From Microcoleus sp. FACHB-DQ6 (GTDB lineage Bacteria; Cyanobacteriota; Cyanobacteriia; Cyanobacteriales; Microcoleaceae), in the NCBI GenBank assembly GCA_014695175.1, contig JACJNV010000180.1, forward strand, positions 1-39,625: 39,625 nt of DNA, given 5' to 3'. Positions 15,862-24,240 of the stretch are shown piece after piece. Positions within the stretch are counted from its first letter, which is position 1, and each line of letters starts with the position of its first letter. Both the position numbers and the translations under genes were made by a program. Below the pieces are notes generated by a model. It worked only from the letters and a program-made list of their open reading frames with translations, was not told the DNA's origin and searched no databases.

Positions 15862-17463
15862 ATGACTGTCGGAAAGAAAAAGTCGAAACAAGTCAGGCGG
15901 GATGCTTTAAATTTGCCAGCAGCTAAATTTTTTACGAAAGTCAACAGGTTGAAGAAGTTACAACGGGCGATCGCCCGCCTCACTCCAAGTTGGCAAGCCT
16001 GCATACCTTTAGCTGCAATCATCGTCTTGGTGTGGGGATATGCGGCGGTAGCCCAAACCCCTGCCACGCCAACCACCGAGGAACAATTAGCAAGCCTTAA
16101 GGTGGGCATGGATACCATGTGGGTCATGGTAGCGGCGATGCTAGTGTTCTTTATGAACGCGGGTTTCTGTATGTTGGAAACCGGTTTTTGCCGCCAAAAA
16201 AATGCGGTTAACGTGTTGTCCAAAAACTTGATTGTTTTTGCGCTTTCTACGATCGCATATTGGGCGATCGGCTTTGCCTTAATGTTCAGCGACGGCAACG
16301 GTTTTATCGGCACCAGCGGCGGATTTTTTCTGTGGAATGTAGCCGACAACAGCCCCGCTACAGGAGAGGCTTATCAAGGCATTTTCGACTCGCTTAACTG
16401 GACGGGAGTGCCCCTCAACGCTAAATTCTTTTTCCAATTAGTTTTTGCGGGAACTGCTGCGACGATCGTTTCTGGAGCAGTTGCAGAGCGAGTTAAATTC
16501 ATTGACTTCTTAATTTTCAGCTTGCTGCTAGTAGGAATTGCTTACCCAATTACCGGACACTGGATTTGGGGCGGCGGCTGGCTGGCAAAAGCAGGCTTCT
16601 ACGATTTTGCCGGTTCGACAGTGATTCACTCGGTAGGCGGTTGGGCTGCTTTGATGGGAGCGGCATTTTTGGGGCCGCGGATCGGCAAGTACCGCGACGG
16701 CGATACTGTGGCGATGCCGGGACACAATATGAGCATTGCCACCCTGGGCTGTTTGATTTTGTGGTTGGGTTGGTTCGGGTTCAATCCCGGTTCGACAATG
16801 GCAGTAGATCCAAATGCGATCGCCCATATTGCGCTCACCACCAACACTGCCGGTGCCTTCGGCGGAGTTGCTGCAACCGTTACGGCTTGGCTGTACCTGG
16901 GCAAACCCGACCTTTCGATGATTATCAACGGCATCCTCGCAGGCTTAGTCGGGGTAACAGCGAGCTGCGCTTGGATAAACATCCCCAACTCTGCCATAAT
17001 CGGCACGATCGCCGGTATCCTGGTAGTTTTCGCAGTAACTTTCTTCGACAACTTGAAAATTGACGACCCTGTAGGCGCAACTTCAGTTCACTTAGTCTGC
17101 GGCATCTGGGGAACTCTGGCAGTTGGCTTGTTTGCTGACGGGCCTACAACTGGACTTTATACCACAGGCCCGGCAGCCGGATTGCTTGTGGGCGGAGGTT
17201 TCGGTCAACTCGGGGCGCAGTTGGTCGGCATTATCTCTGTAGGCGGGATGACCGTGCTGCTGAGTACGATTTTTTGGGCCGCACTCAAAGCTTTGCTGGG
17301 TATCCGCGTTTCTGCTGTAGAGGAGGCTGAAGGTTTGGATATCGGCGAACACGGGATGGAAGCTTACACCGGGTTTGTTAAGGAAACGAGCTTGGACAAC
17401 AGAATTGAGGGTGGCTACGGCGGTTATGCTGGGGGTTCTGGGGGTAGGACTACAAAACTGTAG
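15862..17463 (+). CDS. amt: Ammonium transporter (Amt family), copy 1
   Basis: 533 aa from the ATG at 15862. A TTG at 15820 would add 14 residues and has little support. A basic N-terminus and a signal-like hydrophobic stretch (about 63-80, counted from 15820, ending AVAQTPA) precede the mature protein, as in many cyanobacterial Amts. Eleven membrane helices follow. The twin pore histidines are seen in [11 protein letters not shown] and [13 protein letters not shown], and GWFGFNPGS and [10 protein letters not shown] are also typical. The C-terminal cytosolic tail ends ...[16 protein letters not shown], then a Gly/Tyr-rich extension ([12 protein letters not shown]). It takes up ammonium. I found no perfect NtcA box directly upstream. 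A strong terminator follows. Confidence 0.95.
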   Translation: MTVGKKKSKQVRRDALNLPAAKFFTKVNRLKKLQRAIARLTPSWQACIPLAAIIVLVWGYAAVAQTPATPTTEEQLASLKVGMDTMWVMVAAMLVFFMNAGFCMLETGFCRQKNAVNVLSKNLIVFALSTIAYWAIGFALMFSDGNGFIGTSGGFFLWNVADNSPATGEAYQGIFDSLNWTGVPLNAKFFFQLVFAGTAATIVSGAVAERVKFIDFLIFSLLLVGIAYPITGHWIWGGGWLAKAGFYDFAGSTVIHSVGGWAALMGAAFLGPRIGKYRDGDTVAMPGHNMSIATLGCLILWLGWFGFNPGSTMAVDPNAIAHIALTTNTAGAFGGVAATVTAWLYLGKPDLSMIINGILAGLVGVTASCAWINIPNSAIIGTIAGILVVFAVTFFDNLKIDDPVGATSVHLVCGIWGTLAVGLFADGPTTGLYTTGPAAGLLVGGGFGQLGAQLVGIISVGGMTVLLSTIFWAALKALLGIRVSAVEEAEGLDIGEHGMEAYTGFVKETSLDNRIEGGYGGYAGGSGGRTTKL

Positions 17464-17590
17464 AGCGTGCGAAGAGATCGACCAATTCAGCTTTCGTATC
17501 CTACATTAGCTATTTATCAGCTAATTCACGCCTTTATTCAGAAAAACCACAATCTGAAATAGCCGCTAACTTATCGCTGTCTATCGTTGT

Positions 17591-17637
17591 GCTCGCGTTT
17601 CAATCTTCGATGCGAACGCGGGCATAATTTTATTTTT
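17591..17637 (+). terminator. Rho-independent terminator after amt copy 1
   Basis: GCTCGCGTTT (17591-17600) pairs with GAACGCGGGC (17614-17623), a 10-bp stem with two wobbles, followed by ATAATTTTATTTTT. It lies 128 bp after the amt stop. Confidence 0.8.
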
Positions 17638-17656
17638 AGTTGACCTTTAAGGGCTG

Positions 17657-17795
17657 ACATATGGCGTTGCACAATGTGAGGATGATTATGGTGGGGTGTC
17701 CCGCCTGCTGTGAAAATACACGCCTTCGGGGTGAGGATCTCATCCCACAAAAAAAATCAAAATCATGCCGCTATTATGCAACGCCTTACATATAG
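17657..17795. mobile_element. MITE-like element, about 139 bp
   Basis: Terminal inverted repeats TGGCGTTGCACAAT (left, 17662-17675) and the complement AGGCGTTGCATAAT (right, about 17773-17786) match at 12 of 14 bases, with GGCGTTGCA perfect on both sides. The interior has no ORF. The surrounding CATAT/ACATATA could be part of the ends. It looks like a non-autonomous transposable element. Confidence 0.55.
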
Positions 17796-17825
17796 TAGTT
17801 TCCGATTGCATGAGATGTGCGCCGG

Positions 17826-17853
17826 TAATTGGTAATGGGGAATTGAGAATCTG
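17826..17853. repeat. 7-bp tandem repeat (AATTGGN type)
   Basis: TAATTGG, TAATGGG, GAATTGA, GAATCTG in 7-bp register, the same family as 12171-12205 and 31643-31684. Confidence 0.65.
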
Positions 17854-17885
17854 TAACTGACGAGCTTTGTAAACTGGTGTATTGA

Positions 17886-18488
17886 TTAGAGTTTATCGCC
17901 AATTGCTTTAAGTTCTTCAACGATGCGCTTGTTCTTGGGATTCCTGCTGCCATCTAGGCGGGCGGAGACAACAGTGATTATTTCTAGTATATCTTTAGCT
18001 AAATCCTCGTCACAGCTAGCATTTTCGGTTTGATTTACAATCACTACCTCTGTCCCAAAGTGTTCGCACAAATTAAAAATTAGTTCAGAACCAAATCTCA
18101 GCAGTCTGTCTTTGTGAGTTAATACCAGCCTTTCTACTTGATTGTCTACGATCGCCCTAATTAGATGTTGTAAACCCCGCTTACTGTAATTAACCCCAGA
18201 ACCCACATCATCAATGATTTGGAATTGCCAGCCGTGAGATGCACAAAACAATTCCAAAACTTGTTTTTGTCTGTCTAAATCATCTTTTTGGTCGTGGCTG
18301 CTAACCCGAGCGTAAGCTATGGTTAAAGCGCCGTTGGGTTTTAAGCCGAGAAGATGAGCTAGGTCATACCGTCTGTGACCGTTAGCGGTGCGTTCCGGTA
18401 TTAGCTTGCCTTCGGCTTCCCACCTGCGTAAGGTGGAAGCGCTCACACCTTTAATTTTGGCTGCTTCAGTTATAGTTAATTTTTTCAT
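17886..18488 (-). mobile_element. IS607-family serine recombinase TnpA, full length, tnpB absent
   Basis: 200 aa. Residues 1-45 are a MerR-type helix-turn-helix (ITEAAKIKGVSASTLRRWEAEGKL, then TANGHRRYDL). From about 55 a serine-resolvase domain starts with IAYARVSSHDQKDDLDRQ, containing the nucleophile Ser in ARVSS. LVLTHKDRLLRFG and the tail SARLDGSRNPKNKRI are typical of IS607 TnpA. The length matches the family, so the gene looks intact. The usual partner tnpB should follow on the minus strand, but below 17886 there is only a heptamer repeat and a MITE-like element. This is either a solo insertion or a remnant. The ATG at 18488 is the start. Confidence 0.9.
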
Positions 18489-18770
18489 TTTTGGATTTTA
18501 GCATCAGAACTGAGTAAGTTCGATCACTTTTAGATATATTTTTGTGCTGTGCTGCAGCTTGGACAAATCCGATTGCGGTGCAAGAAAGTTTGGTAGGCAG
18601 ATTTTTTATGGTAAAGTAGTGCGAAAAAGCAAAGTTCTGCATCGCCGCCCTTGCCCAACACAGCACAGTGCTTGATTCTTACAAGAATTGAGGCTTTAAT
18701 TGAGCGGTAAAATTGGATGCAGCAATCAGTGCAAATTATTCGGTGTGAGGCCTGCAAATAGCTTGAGTTT

Positions 18771-19682
18771 ATGGAGAAGTTTGGAGGAGGTAGCAGAAGT
18801 AGAACTCATAAATCCCTCTTAGGGATGGAAGTTAGCCGATCGAAAGCTGTTCCGGTTTGGGCTTTGCTATCTTTGGTGACGAACGGGGTACTGATATTCA
18901 CACTTGCTCAACTACTCCTGGGGGGACAGAACTTGACAGAAAGCTTCCAGGCGAATGATGCGGTGACGGCAGAAGGCGCCCAGGAACAAATTGAGCAACC
19001 GGTGAGCTCTGCAAACCCAGTGCTAGACGTGCCGGTTCCAGGACCGCGACATAAATGGACTTACCAGCAGTGGGTGACGCAGTTGGGTCGCGAAGCTGAG
19101 GCGGCGGCGGCGAATCGACCCTCAAGGCTGAGTGTTTTGGCTGGGGATTCTCTGAGTATGTGGTTTCCGACCAAGCTGTTACCAGTCGATCGATTTTGGC
19201 TGAATCAAGGGATTTCGGGGGAGACTTCCGTGGGTTTGCTGAAGCGGTTGCAGTTGTTCGATCGGACTGCGCCGGATACTGTGTTTGTGATGATCGGGAT
19301 TAACGATTTGTTGCGGGGGGCCAGCGACGAAGGGATTTTGGACAACCAGCGGCAGATTATTCGCGATTTGCGCTGGGCTCACCCCAAAGCAGAAGTGGTT
19401 GTGCAGTCGATTTTGCCGCACAGCGGGGAACAAGCTACTTGGGAAAATCGCGATCGGCTGTTGGCGATTCCTAACAGTCGGATTCGGGCAATAAATCGGC
19501 GGCTCAAAGAGATTGCTAGTTCTGAAAATGTTTTGTATCTGGATTTGTACCCGCTGTTTGCGGATACTGACGGCAATTTGCCAACTGAACTCAGCACAGA
19601 CGGCTTGCACCTTAACGATCAAGGTTATCTGGTTTGGCGATCGGCCCTGCAACTGTTCAGTCAGATGCAGTTGAAAGATTAG
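18771..19682 (+). CDS. SGNH/GDSL-family hydrolase, membrane-anchored or secreted
   Basis: 303 aa. One hydrophobic helix (about 27-50) near the N-terminus acts as a signal anchor. A low-complexity linker (60-90) precedes the SGNH domain: block I AGDSLSMWF with nucleophile Ser127, the GISGET loop, block III MIGINDLL with the oxyanion Asn, and block V STDGLHLNDQGY with the catalytic Asp/His pair near 280. The family hydrolyses ester or acyl bonds of lipids or cell-wall/extracellular polysaccharides; the substrate cannot be told from sequence. An alternative ATG at 18825 would shorten the cytosolic tail. The stop codon merges with a 7-bp repeat array. Confidence 0.88.
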   Translation: MEKFGGGSRSRTHKSLLGMEVSRSKAVPVWALLSLVTNGVLIFTLAQLLLGGQNLTESFQANDAVTAEGAQEQIEQPVSSANPVLDVPVPGPRHKWTYQQWVTQLGREAEAAAANRPSRLSVLAGDSLSMWFPTKLLPVDRFWLNQGISGETSVGLLKRLQLFDRTAPDTVFVMIGINDLLRGASDEGILDNQRQIIRDLRWAHPKAEVVVQSILPHSGEQATWENRDRLLAIPNSRIRAINRRLKEIASSENVLYLDLYPLFADTDGNLPTELSTDGLHLNDQGYLVWRSALQLFSQMQLKD

Positions 19683-19715
19683 TCATCAGTCATTAGTTAT
19701 TAGTTATTAGTCCTT
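19681..19715 (+). repeat. AGTTATT heptamer array at a stop codon
   Basis: AGTCATC, AGTCATT, AGTTATT, AGTTATT, AGTCCTT in 7-bp register. The first unit overlaps the hydrolase stop codon (19680-19682). Confidence 0.8.
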
Positions 19716-19897
19716 CATCAGTTAGAAAGATCGAGGATGAAGTCATATTGTCCCCAACTCTCCCCCCCTCCTCCTCCCACTCTCCCCAACTCAAAACTCT
19801 CCCCCTATCCTCTACTAGCCCTCCCCGAATATTCTGCTGTCATGGGCTATGTCAAGTAGCGACGGATAGATTAAGAAATATGATCCTTAGATATTTA

Positions 19898-19911
19898 GTA
19901 TAGGGTGATAC
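19898..19911. promoter_or_regulatory. NtcA-binding box upstream of amt copy 2
   Basis: GTA-tagggtga-TAC matches the NtcA consensus GTA-N8-TAC exactly, 245 bp upstream of the amt start. I do not see a perfect TAN3T -10 at 22 bp downstream; TACAAAT at 19926 is the nearest. NtcA control of amt genes is established in cyanobacteria, so this site is a good candidate. Confidence 0.6.
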
Positions 19912-20134
19912 AGAATAACTGTGTGTACAAATGGTGCAATCCAAAAGGCACAGATCGTTGGATTGATAGTTGACGAATTTAGATGATTCCGGCTATACGA
20001 AGTCGGACGGTTGAGGATTGGGGAATTATCTATTGAAGATTTGTTCCGCTAAAACAGGGACTTAAAACCAAATAACTATTGCATCTAAAATCCTCACATC
20101 TAAAATCGGCTCGGTCTTCCCTGAAAATTGCTGA

Positions 20135-20148
20135 GTATGAAAAGGTAC
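20135..20148. promoter_or_regulatory. Second NtcA box at the amt copy 2 start
   Basis: GTA-tgaaaagg-TAC is also a perfect GTA-N8-TAC and overlaps the AAGG ribosome-binding site, ending 7 bp before the GTG start. At this place it could only block or sit within a leader, unless transcription starts later, so it may be fortuitous. Confidence 0.35.
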
Positions 20149-20155
20149 AACTAAC

Positions 20156-21595
20156 GTGATCAAAAAAAGTTTAACGATCGGCATCCTGGCGCTATGGCTG
20201 TTAAGCGTGCCGCTGACGGACAATGCCTTAGCTCAAGATGCTGCTGGTGCCGCTGCTGCGGTGGCGGCCAATCCGATCGACCCCGGCGATACGGCCTGGA
20301 TGTTGATCTCCTCAGCACTGGTATTGCTAATGACACCGGGGCTGGCGTTTTTCTACGGGGGACTGGTGCGATCGCGCAACGTCCTCAACACCATGATGAT
20401 GAGCTTAGTCATGATGGGAGTGATCGGCGTCACCTGGACGCTGTGGGGCTACAGTTTGGCTTTTGATGTCACCCGCAGCAACCTCAATGATAAAGGGTTT
20501 GGCCAAGGACTCGAAACCTTCATCGGCGGCTTGGACTGGATGTTCTTGAACAACGTCACGGCGGACACACCAGATCCGATCGGGTACGCACCGACAATAC
20601 CCCACCAAGTCTTCATGGTTTACCAGATGATGTTCGCCATCATCACTCCAGCCTTGATTTCCGGGGCGATAGTCGAACGGGTAACATTTAAAACCTATTT
20701 CTGGTTCGTGCTGCTGTGGTCTACCTTCATCTACTCTCCTTTAGCCCACTGGGTTTGGGGTAGAGGCTGGCTGCAGGCGATCGGATCTCTGGACTTTGCC
20801 GGGGGCACAGTCGTGCACATTAGTTCCGGCGTTTCTGCGGTTGTCGCAGCTTGGATGATCGGGCCCCGCAAAGACCACTTGAACAAGCCCCACACCCCCC
20901 ACAACGTACCCTACGTCTTGCTGGGAATTGGGATGCTGTGGTTTGGCTGGTTTGGCTTCAACGGCGGTAGTGCTTTGAGTTCTGGTTCTTTAGCAACAGT
21001 GGCTTTTGTCACCACGATGATTTCTGCAGCAGCCGGCGGTTTAACTTGGACAATTGTGGAATGGGTGCTCAGAGGCAAACCGACAGCAGTGGGAATTGCT
21101 AGCGGTTTCCTCGCGGGATTGGTGGGAATCACACCTGCAGCTGGATTCGTGCTTCCAGTGGGAGCGCTTTTGATCGGATCGATCACTTCGGTTTGCTGCT
21201 TCTTTGCCGTTAGTTTCCGGGCTAAGCTGGGATTTGACGACTCTTTGGATACCTTCCCGATTCACGGCGTCGGCGGAACTGTGGGCGCGCTTCTGACAGG
21301 TGTGTTTGCGACTAAAGCCGTTAACGATCTGGGAAATGACGGGCTGTTTTCGGGGAATCCGGGGCTAATCGTCACCCAGTTTGTAGGCGTTCTAGCTACT
21401 TACGTGTTTGCGGCTGTGGGCACTTTTGTGATCCTGAAAATTTTGGGGCAGTTTATGGAACTGCGAGTGCCGTTATCTGCTGAAGACCAAGGTTTGGATA
21501 TCGGCCAGCATGGGGAAGAAGCTTACGGTGAGGATTTTGCCGGCGGTTTCAGTTCGTTTGAATCGAGTTCTCCTTTTGCGCCTAAGAAGATTTGA
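20156..21595 (+). CDS. amt: Ammonium transporter (Amt family), copy 2
   Basis: 479 aa starting at GTG, with AAGG 10 nt upstream. A cleavable signal-like N-terminus (to about residue 27, ALAQDAAG) precedes PIDPGDTAWMLISSALVLLMTPGLAFFYGGLVR, a hallmark of Amt proteins. Eleven membrane helices follow. Pore histidines are in GGTVVHISSG and DTFPIHGVGGTVG; GHW-like HWVWGRGWL and WFGFNGGS are conserved. The C-terminal tail EDQGLDIGQHGEEAY is the conserved Amt regulatory tail, the place where PII (GlnK) proteins act in the family. It differs clearly from copy 1, so the two are not a recent duplication. NtcA-type boxes lie upstream and a strong terminator follows. Confidence 0.96.
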   Translation: MIKKSLTIGILALWLLSVPLTDNALAQDAAGAAAAVAANPIDPGDTAWMLISSALVLLMTPGLAFFYGGLVRSRNVLNTMMMSLVMMGVIGVTWTLWGYSLAFDVTRSNLNDKGFGQGLETFIGGLDWMFLNNVTADTPDPIGYAPTIPHQVFMVYQMMFAIITPALISGAIVERVTFKTYFWFVLLWSTFIYSPLAHWVWGRGWLQAIGSLDFAGGTVVHISSGVSAVVAAWMIGPRKDHLNKPHTPHNVPYVLLGIGMLWFGWFGFNGGSALSSGSLATVAFVTTMISAAAGGLTWTIVEWVLRGKPTAVGIASGFLAGLVGITPAAGFVLPVGALLIGSITSVCCFFAVSFRAKLGFDDSLDTFPIHGVGGTVGALLTGVFATKAVNDLGNDGLFSGNPGLIVTQFVGVLATYVFAAVGTFVILKILGQFMELRVPLSAEDQGLDIGQHGEEAYGEDFAGGFSSFESSSPFAPKKI

Positions 21596-21625
21596 AGCTG
21601 ATTTTCTGAATAAGTTCGATCGTGT

Positions 21626-21660
21626 AGAGACTCAGCTATCTGGGTCTCTAGGCTTTTTTT
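21626..21660 (+). terminator. Rho-independent terminator after amt copy 2
   Basis: A perfect 10-bp stem (one G-T) AGAGACTCAG / CTGGGTCTCT (21626-21649) with loop CTAT, followed by AGGC and eight T (21653-21660). Confidence 0.92.
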
Positions 21661-21670
21661 AAGTTTTTTT

Positions 21671-21720
21671 TTAACGAACCGCGAAGGCGCGAAGAGCGCG
21701 AAGAAGGAAGAGGAAGAAGG
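21671..21720 (+). repeat. Left inverted repeat flanking the GxxExxY gene
   Basis: Contains GAACCGCGAAGGCGCGAAG, then AGCGCGAAGAAGGAAGA. Its counterpart in reverse orientation is at 22125-22173. The core shared pattern is GAACCGC..GCGAAGA.CGCGAAG. Confidence 0.7.
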
Positions 21721-21734
21721 AGGAGGAAGAAGGG

Positions 21735-22124
21735 TTAAGAGGAGAGTATGATCCGTTTGATGCCTTCTTTGAGGATGGGAACGTTGAAGTTGATCAGAAG
21801 GCCCAAGCTGTTTTTGGTCATTTTAAGATAAGAGATAACTTGGGCTTCGTGGATGGGAGCTAGCTTTTCTACAGCTTTTAGTTCGACAATGAGGATATCG
21901 CCAACCATAAAGTCTAATTGACCTTCGCCGACTTGATGACCTTTGTAGGTGATTGCTACTGGCTTTTTAGGCTGACAAGGTATCCCCCGCATCCGAAATT
22001 CAACTTCTAAGGATTCCTGATACACTGATTCTAAAAATCCTGGCCCCAAAAGCCGATGCACCTCAATAGCCGCCCCAATCACTCTATAAGCCAACTGTTC
22101 TAGCTGTTCGCCCAATTGTCTCAT
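21735..22124 (-). CDS. GxxExxY protein (PD-(D/E)XK-like fold)
   Basis: 129 aa. The family signature GPGFLESVYQESLEVE is at about 27-42. The nuclease-like motif VGEGQLDFMVGDILIVELKAV (about 67-87) has the D..ELK pattern of PD-(D/E)XK enzymes. The length and the HRLLGPGFLE / LINFNVPILKEGIKRI end match the family. Function is not settled; the family is related to restriction/HJ-type endonuclease folds and occurs in many copies in cyanobacterial and other genomes. It is bounded on both sides by GCGAAG-rich inverted repeats, the arrangement I recall for many members, so it may move as a unit. The ATG at 22124 sits at the edge of the right repeat. Confidence 0.9.
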   Translation of the reverse strand: MRQLGEQLEQLAYRVIGAAIEVHRLLGPGFLESVYQESLEVEFRMRGIPCQPKKPVAITYKGHQVGEGQLDFMVGDILIVELKAVEKLAPIHEAQVISYLKMTKNSLGLLINFNVPILKEGIKRIILSS

Positions 22125-22173
22125 TCTTCTTTCTTCTTCCTTCGCGTTCTTCGCGTCGAAAGCGGTTCATTCC
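22125..22173 (-). repeat. Right inverted repeat flanking the GxxExxY gene
   Basis: On the minus strand it reads GGAATGAACCGCTTTCG, then ACGCGAAGAACGCGAAGG. It is an imperfect inverted copy of 21671-21720. Confidence 0.7.
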
Positions 22174-22300
22174 TTCTTCCCTCTCATGTGTCGATCGTAT
22201 AAATAGCATATCCCCTCTTCGCTCTGAACCCATAATCGCGATCGCACCCCAGGCATTCTAAAATCAAAGGTAATTAACCTAGATTTCAACTCGATACCGC

Positions 22301-23506
22301 ATGGATACTAAAGCTTTTAAACGATCGCTCCAACAGTCTGAAAACTACCACCGCAAGGGTTTCGGACACGAAGCTGAGGTAGCTGGGGTAATGCAGACGG
22401 CTTATCAAAGCAGTCTGATCCAGCAAATTCGCGACAATAATTACAGGCTAGAACGCGGCGCAGTTACGATCCGGCTAGCTGAGGCTTTTGGCTTTTGCTG
22501 GGGGGTGGAACGCGCTGTAGCTATTGCTTACGAGACTCGCCAACATTTCCCGTCTGAACGGATTTGGATTACTAATGAGATTATTCACAATCCGTCTGTA
22601 AATCAGCATTTGCGCGATATGGAAGTTGGTTTTATTTCTGTTGAGAAGGGACAGAAAGATTTTTCGGTTGTCGATAGCGGCGATGTGGTAATTTTACCAG
22701 CTTTTGGAGCAAGCGTCCAAGAAATGCAGTTACTTAATGATAAGGGCTGCAAGATTGTTGATACTACTTGTCCTTGGGTTTCTAAGGTTTGGAATACTGT
22801 TGAAAAGCACAAAAAGAGGAATTATACTTCGATTATTCACGGTCAATACAAGCATGAGGAAACTGTTGCTACGAGTTCTTTTGCTGATAAGTATTTGATT
22901 GTATTGAATTTCCAGGAAGCTGAATATGTCAGCAATTATATCTTGCATGGCGGCGACCGCGATGAATTTCTTGCTAAATTTAGCAAGGCTTATTCTGCTG
23001 GTTTTGACCCAGATGTGGATTTGGAAAGTGTTGGTATTGCTAACCAAACTACTATGCTCAAAACTGAGACAGAGAACATTGGCAAGTTATTTGAAAAAAC
23101 GATGATGCGGAAGTTTGGGCCTGAAAATTTGAACGACCATTTTCAGAGTTTTAATACTATCTGCGATGCGACTCAGGAACGCCAAGATGCTATGTTGAGC
23201 TTGGTTGAGGAAAAGTTGGATTTGATGCTGGTGATTGGGGGTTTTAATTCTTCTAATACTACGCATTTGCAGGAAATTGCGATCGACAAAACTGTTCCTT
23301 CTTATCACATTGATTGTGCGGAGCGCATTTTACCCGGAAATCGGATCGAACACAAGCCTTTGGGGGCAGATTTGATCGTAACTGAAGGTTGGCTACCGGA
23401 GGGTAAAATTGTAGTCGGCGTGACTTCGGGTGCTTCTACGCCTGATAAGGTTGTTGAAGATGCGATCGATCGAATTTTGGCGATGAAAGCCGCTGCGATT
23501 GTCTAA
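22301..23506 (+). CDS. ispH: 4-hydroxy-3-methylbut-2-enyl diphosphate reductase
   Basis: 401 aa, the longer cyanobacterial/plastid IspH type with an N-terminal extension of about 55 residues. It performs the last step of the MEP isoprenoid pathway, turning HMBPP into IPP and DMAPP with a [4Fe-4S] cluster. The three cluster cysteines are visible: Cys66 in [11 protein letters not shown], Cys157 in [11 protein letters not shown] and Cys288 in [23 protein letters not shown] and [13 protein letters not shown], with substrate-binding His and Ser/Thr, are also conserved, as is the end [15 protein letters not shown]. The ATG at 22301 is the natural start. A hairpin CTGCACTG/CAGTGCAG (23523-23554) follows the stop. 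Confidence 0.97.
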   Translation: MDTKAFKRSLQQSENYHRKGFGHEAEVAGVMQTAYQSSLIQQIRDNNYRLERGAVTIRLAEAFGFCWGVERAVAIAYETRQHFPSERIWITNEIIHNPSVNQHLRDMEVGFISVEKGQKDFSVVDSGDVVILPAFGASVQEMQLLNDKGCKIVDTTCPWVSKVWNTVEKHKKRNYTSIIHGQYKHEETVATSSFADKYLIVLNFQEAEYVSNYILHGGDRDEFLAKFSKAYSAGFDPDVDLESVGIANQTTMLKTETENIGKLFEKTMMRKFGPENLNDHFQSFNTICDATQERQDAMLSLVEEKLDLMLVIGGFNSSNTTHLQEIAIDKTVPSYHIDCAERILPGNRIEHKPLGADLIVTEGWLPEGKIVVGVTSGASTPDKVVEDAIDRILAMKAAAIV

Positions 23507-24240
23507 TTATATTGTTTCTGGACTGCACTGGGAATCATAATTTTCTCAGTGCAGCAGTTGCGTGATTCCTCGCCCGTGACATCGCTCGATCGCTCTGACG
23601 TAAGCCAAGAGAGTATAATTCCGATATAACCGGATTTGAGATTTCACTAATTTCCACCCATTAATTCTCCGCAGTTACCCGATTGCTCGAATTGTTGATA
23701 CTATTCACCCGCGCCATCGTTCCTGTGAATTTTTCCCCTGCGTCCAACAAATTATTTATTAAATAAAATATTAAAAATTCGCCTTTTTTTTTGCGGTAAA
23801 AACCTTGACGCTCTGGGCTTGACAAGGTATTATTTAATAATGGGAATCTTGGCAAAATTAAAATTTGTTTTACCACTCCCATTATCTAAAATATACCCCA
23901 AAAATCAACTTTAATCAATAGGTAAAAACTCCTTTTTTTGCGCCGCGATTTGAAACTGTAAAAGCAGCACGATCGATGCAACAAAACGCGGATAAAGCTT
24001 TGTTTGCCACCCTAGATTGTGTGGCGTTGGCCTGAATCACGAGACGCAAGAGAGCAATTTCTGGCATTTCTGGCTTAAGGGGGATGCGAAAAGAATCGAA
24101 ACTAAGTTACAAACAAGATCGAGCGCACATTGGAGCCTTAAATTTATAGTCTTTAGCCACCCTATAGGCCCGCGCCAAAATTCGAGTAGTCTGCATCCAG
24201 TTAAAATAAAAAAAAGCAGGACTCGCACAGGGACTATTTC
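23507..24240. other. Long intergenic region before the CHASE3 kinase
   Basis: 734 bp with no gene I can support. An 8-bp hairpin CTGCACTG (23523-23530)/CAGTGCAG (23547-23554) lies just after ispH. CCTTGAC and TTGACAAGG near 23802-23828 form a partly self-complementary AT-flanked element containing a TTGACA hexamer, without a matching -10 at 17 bp. The rest shows nothing distinctive. Confidence 0.4.

Noticed and set aside
18547-18668. Inverted repeat CTGTGCTG/CAGCACAG as an IS607 end or MITE
   Set aside because: Only 8 bp, low complexity, and IS607 elements do not have terminal inverted repeats.
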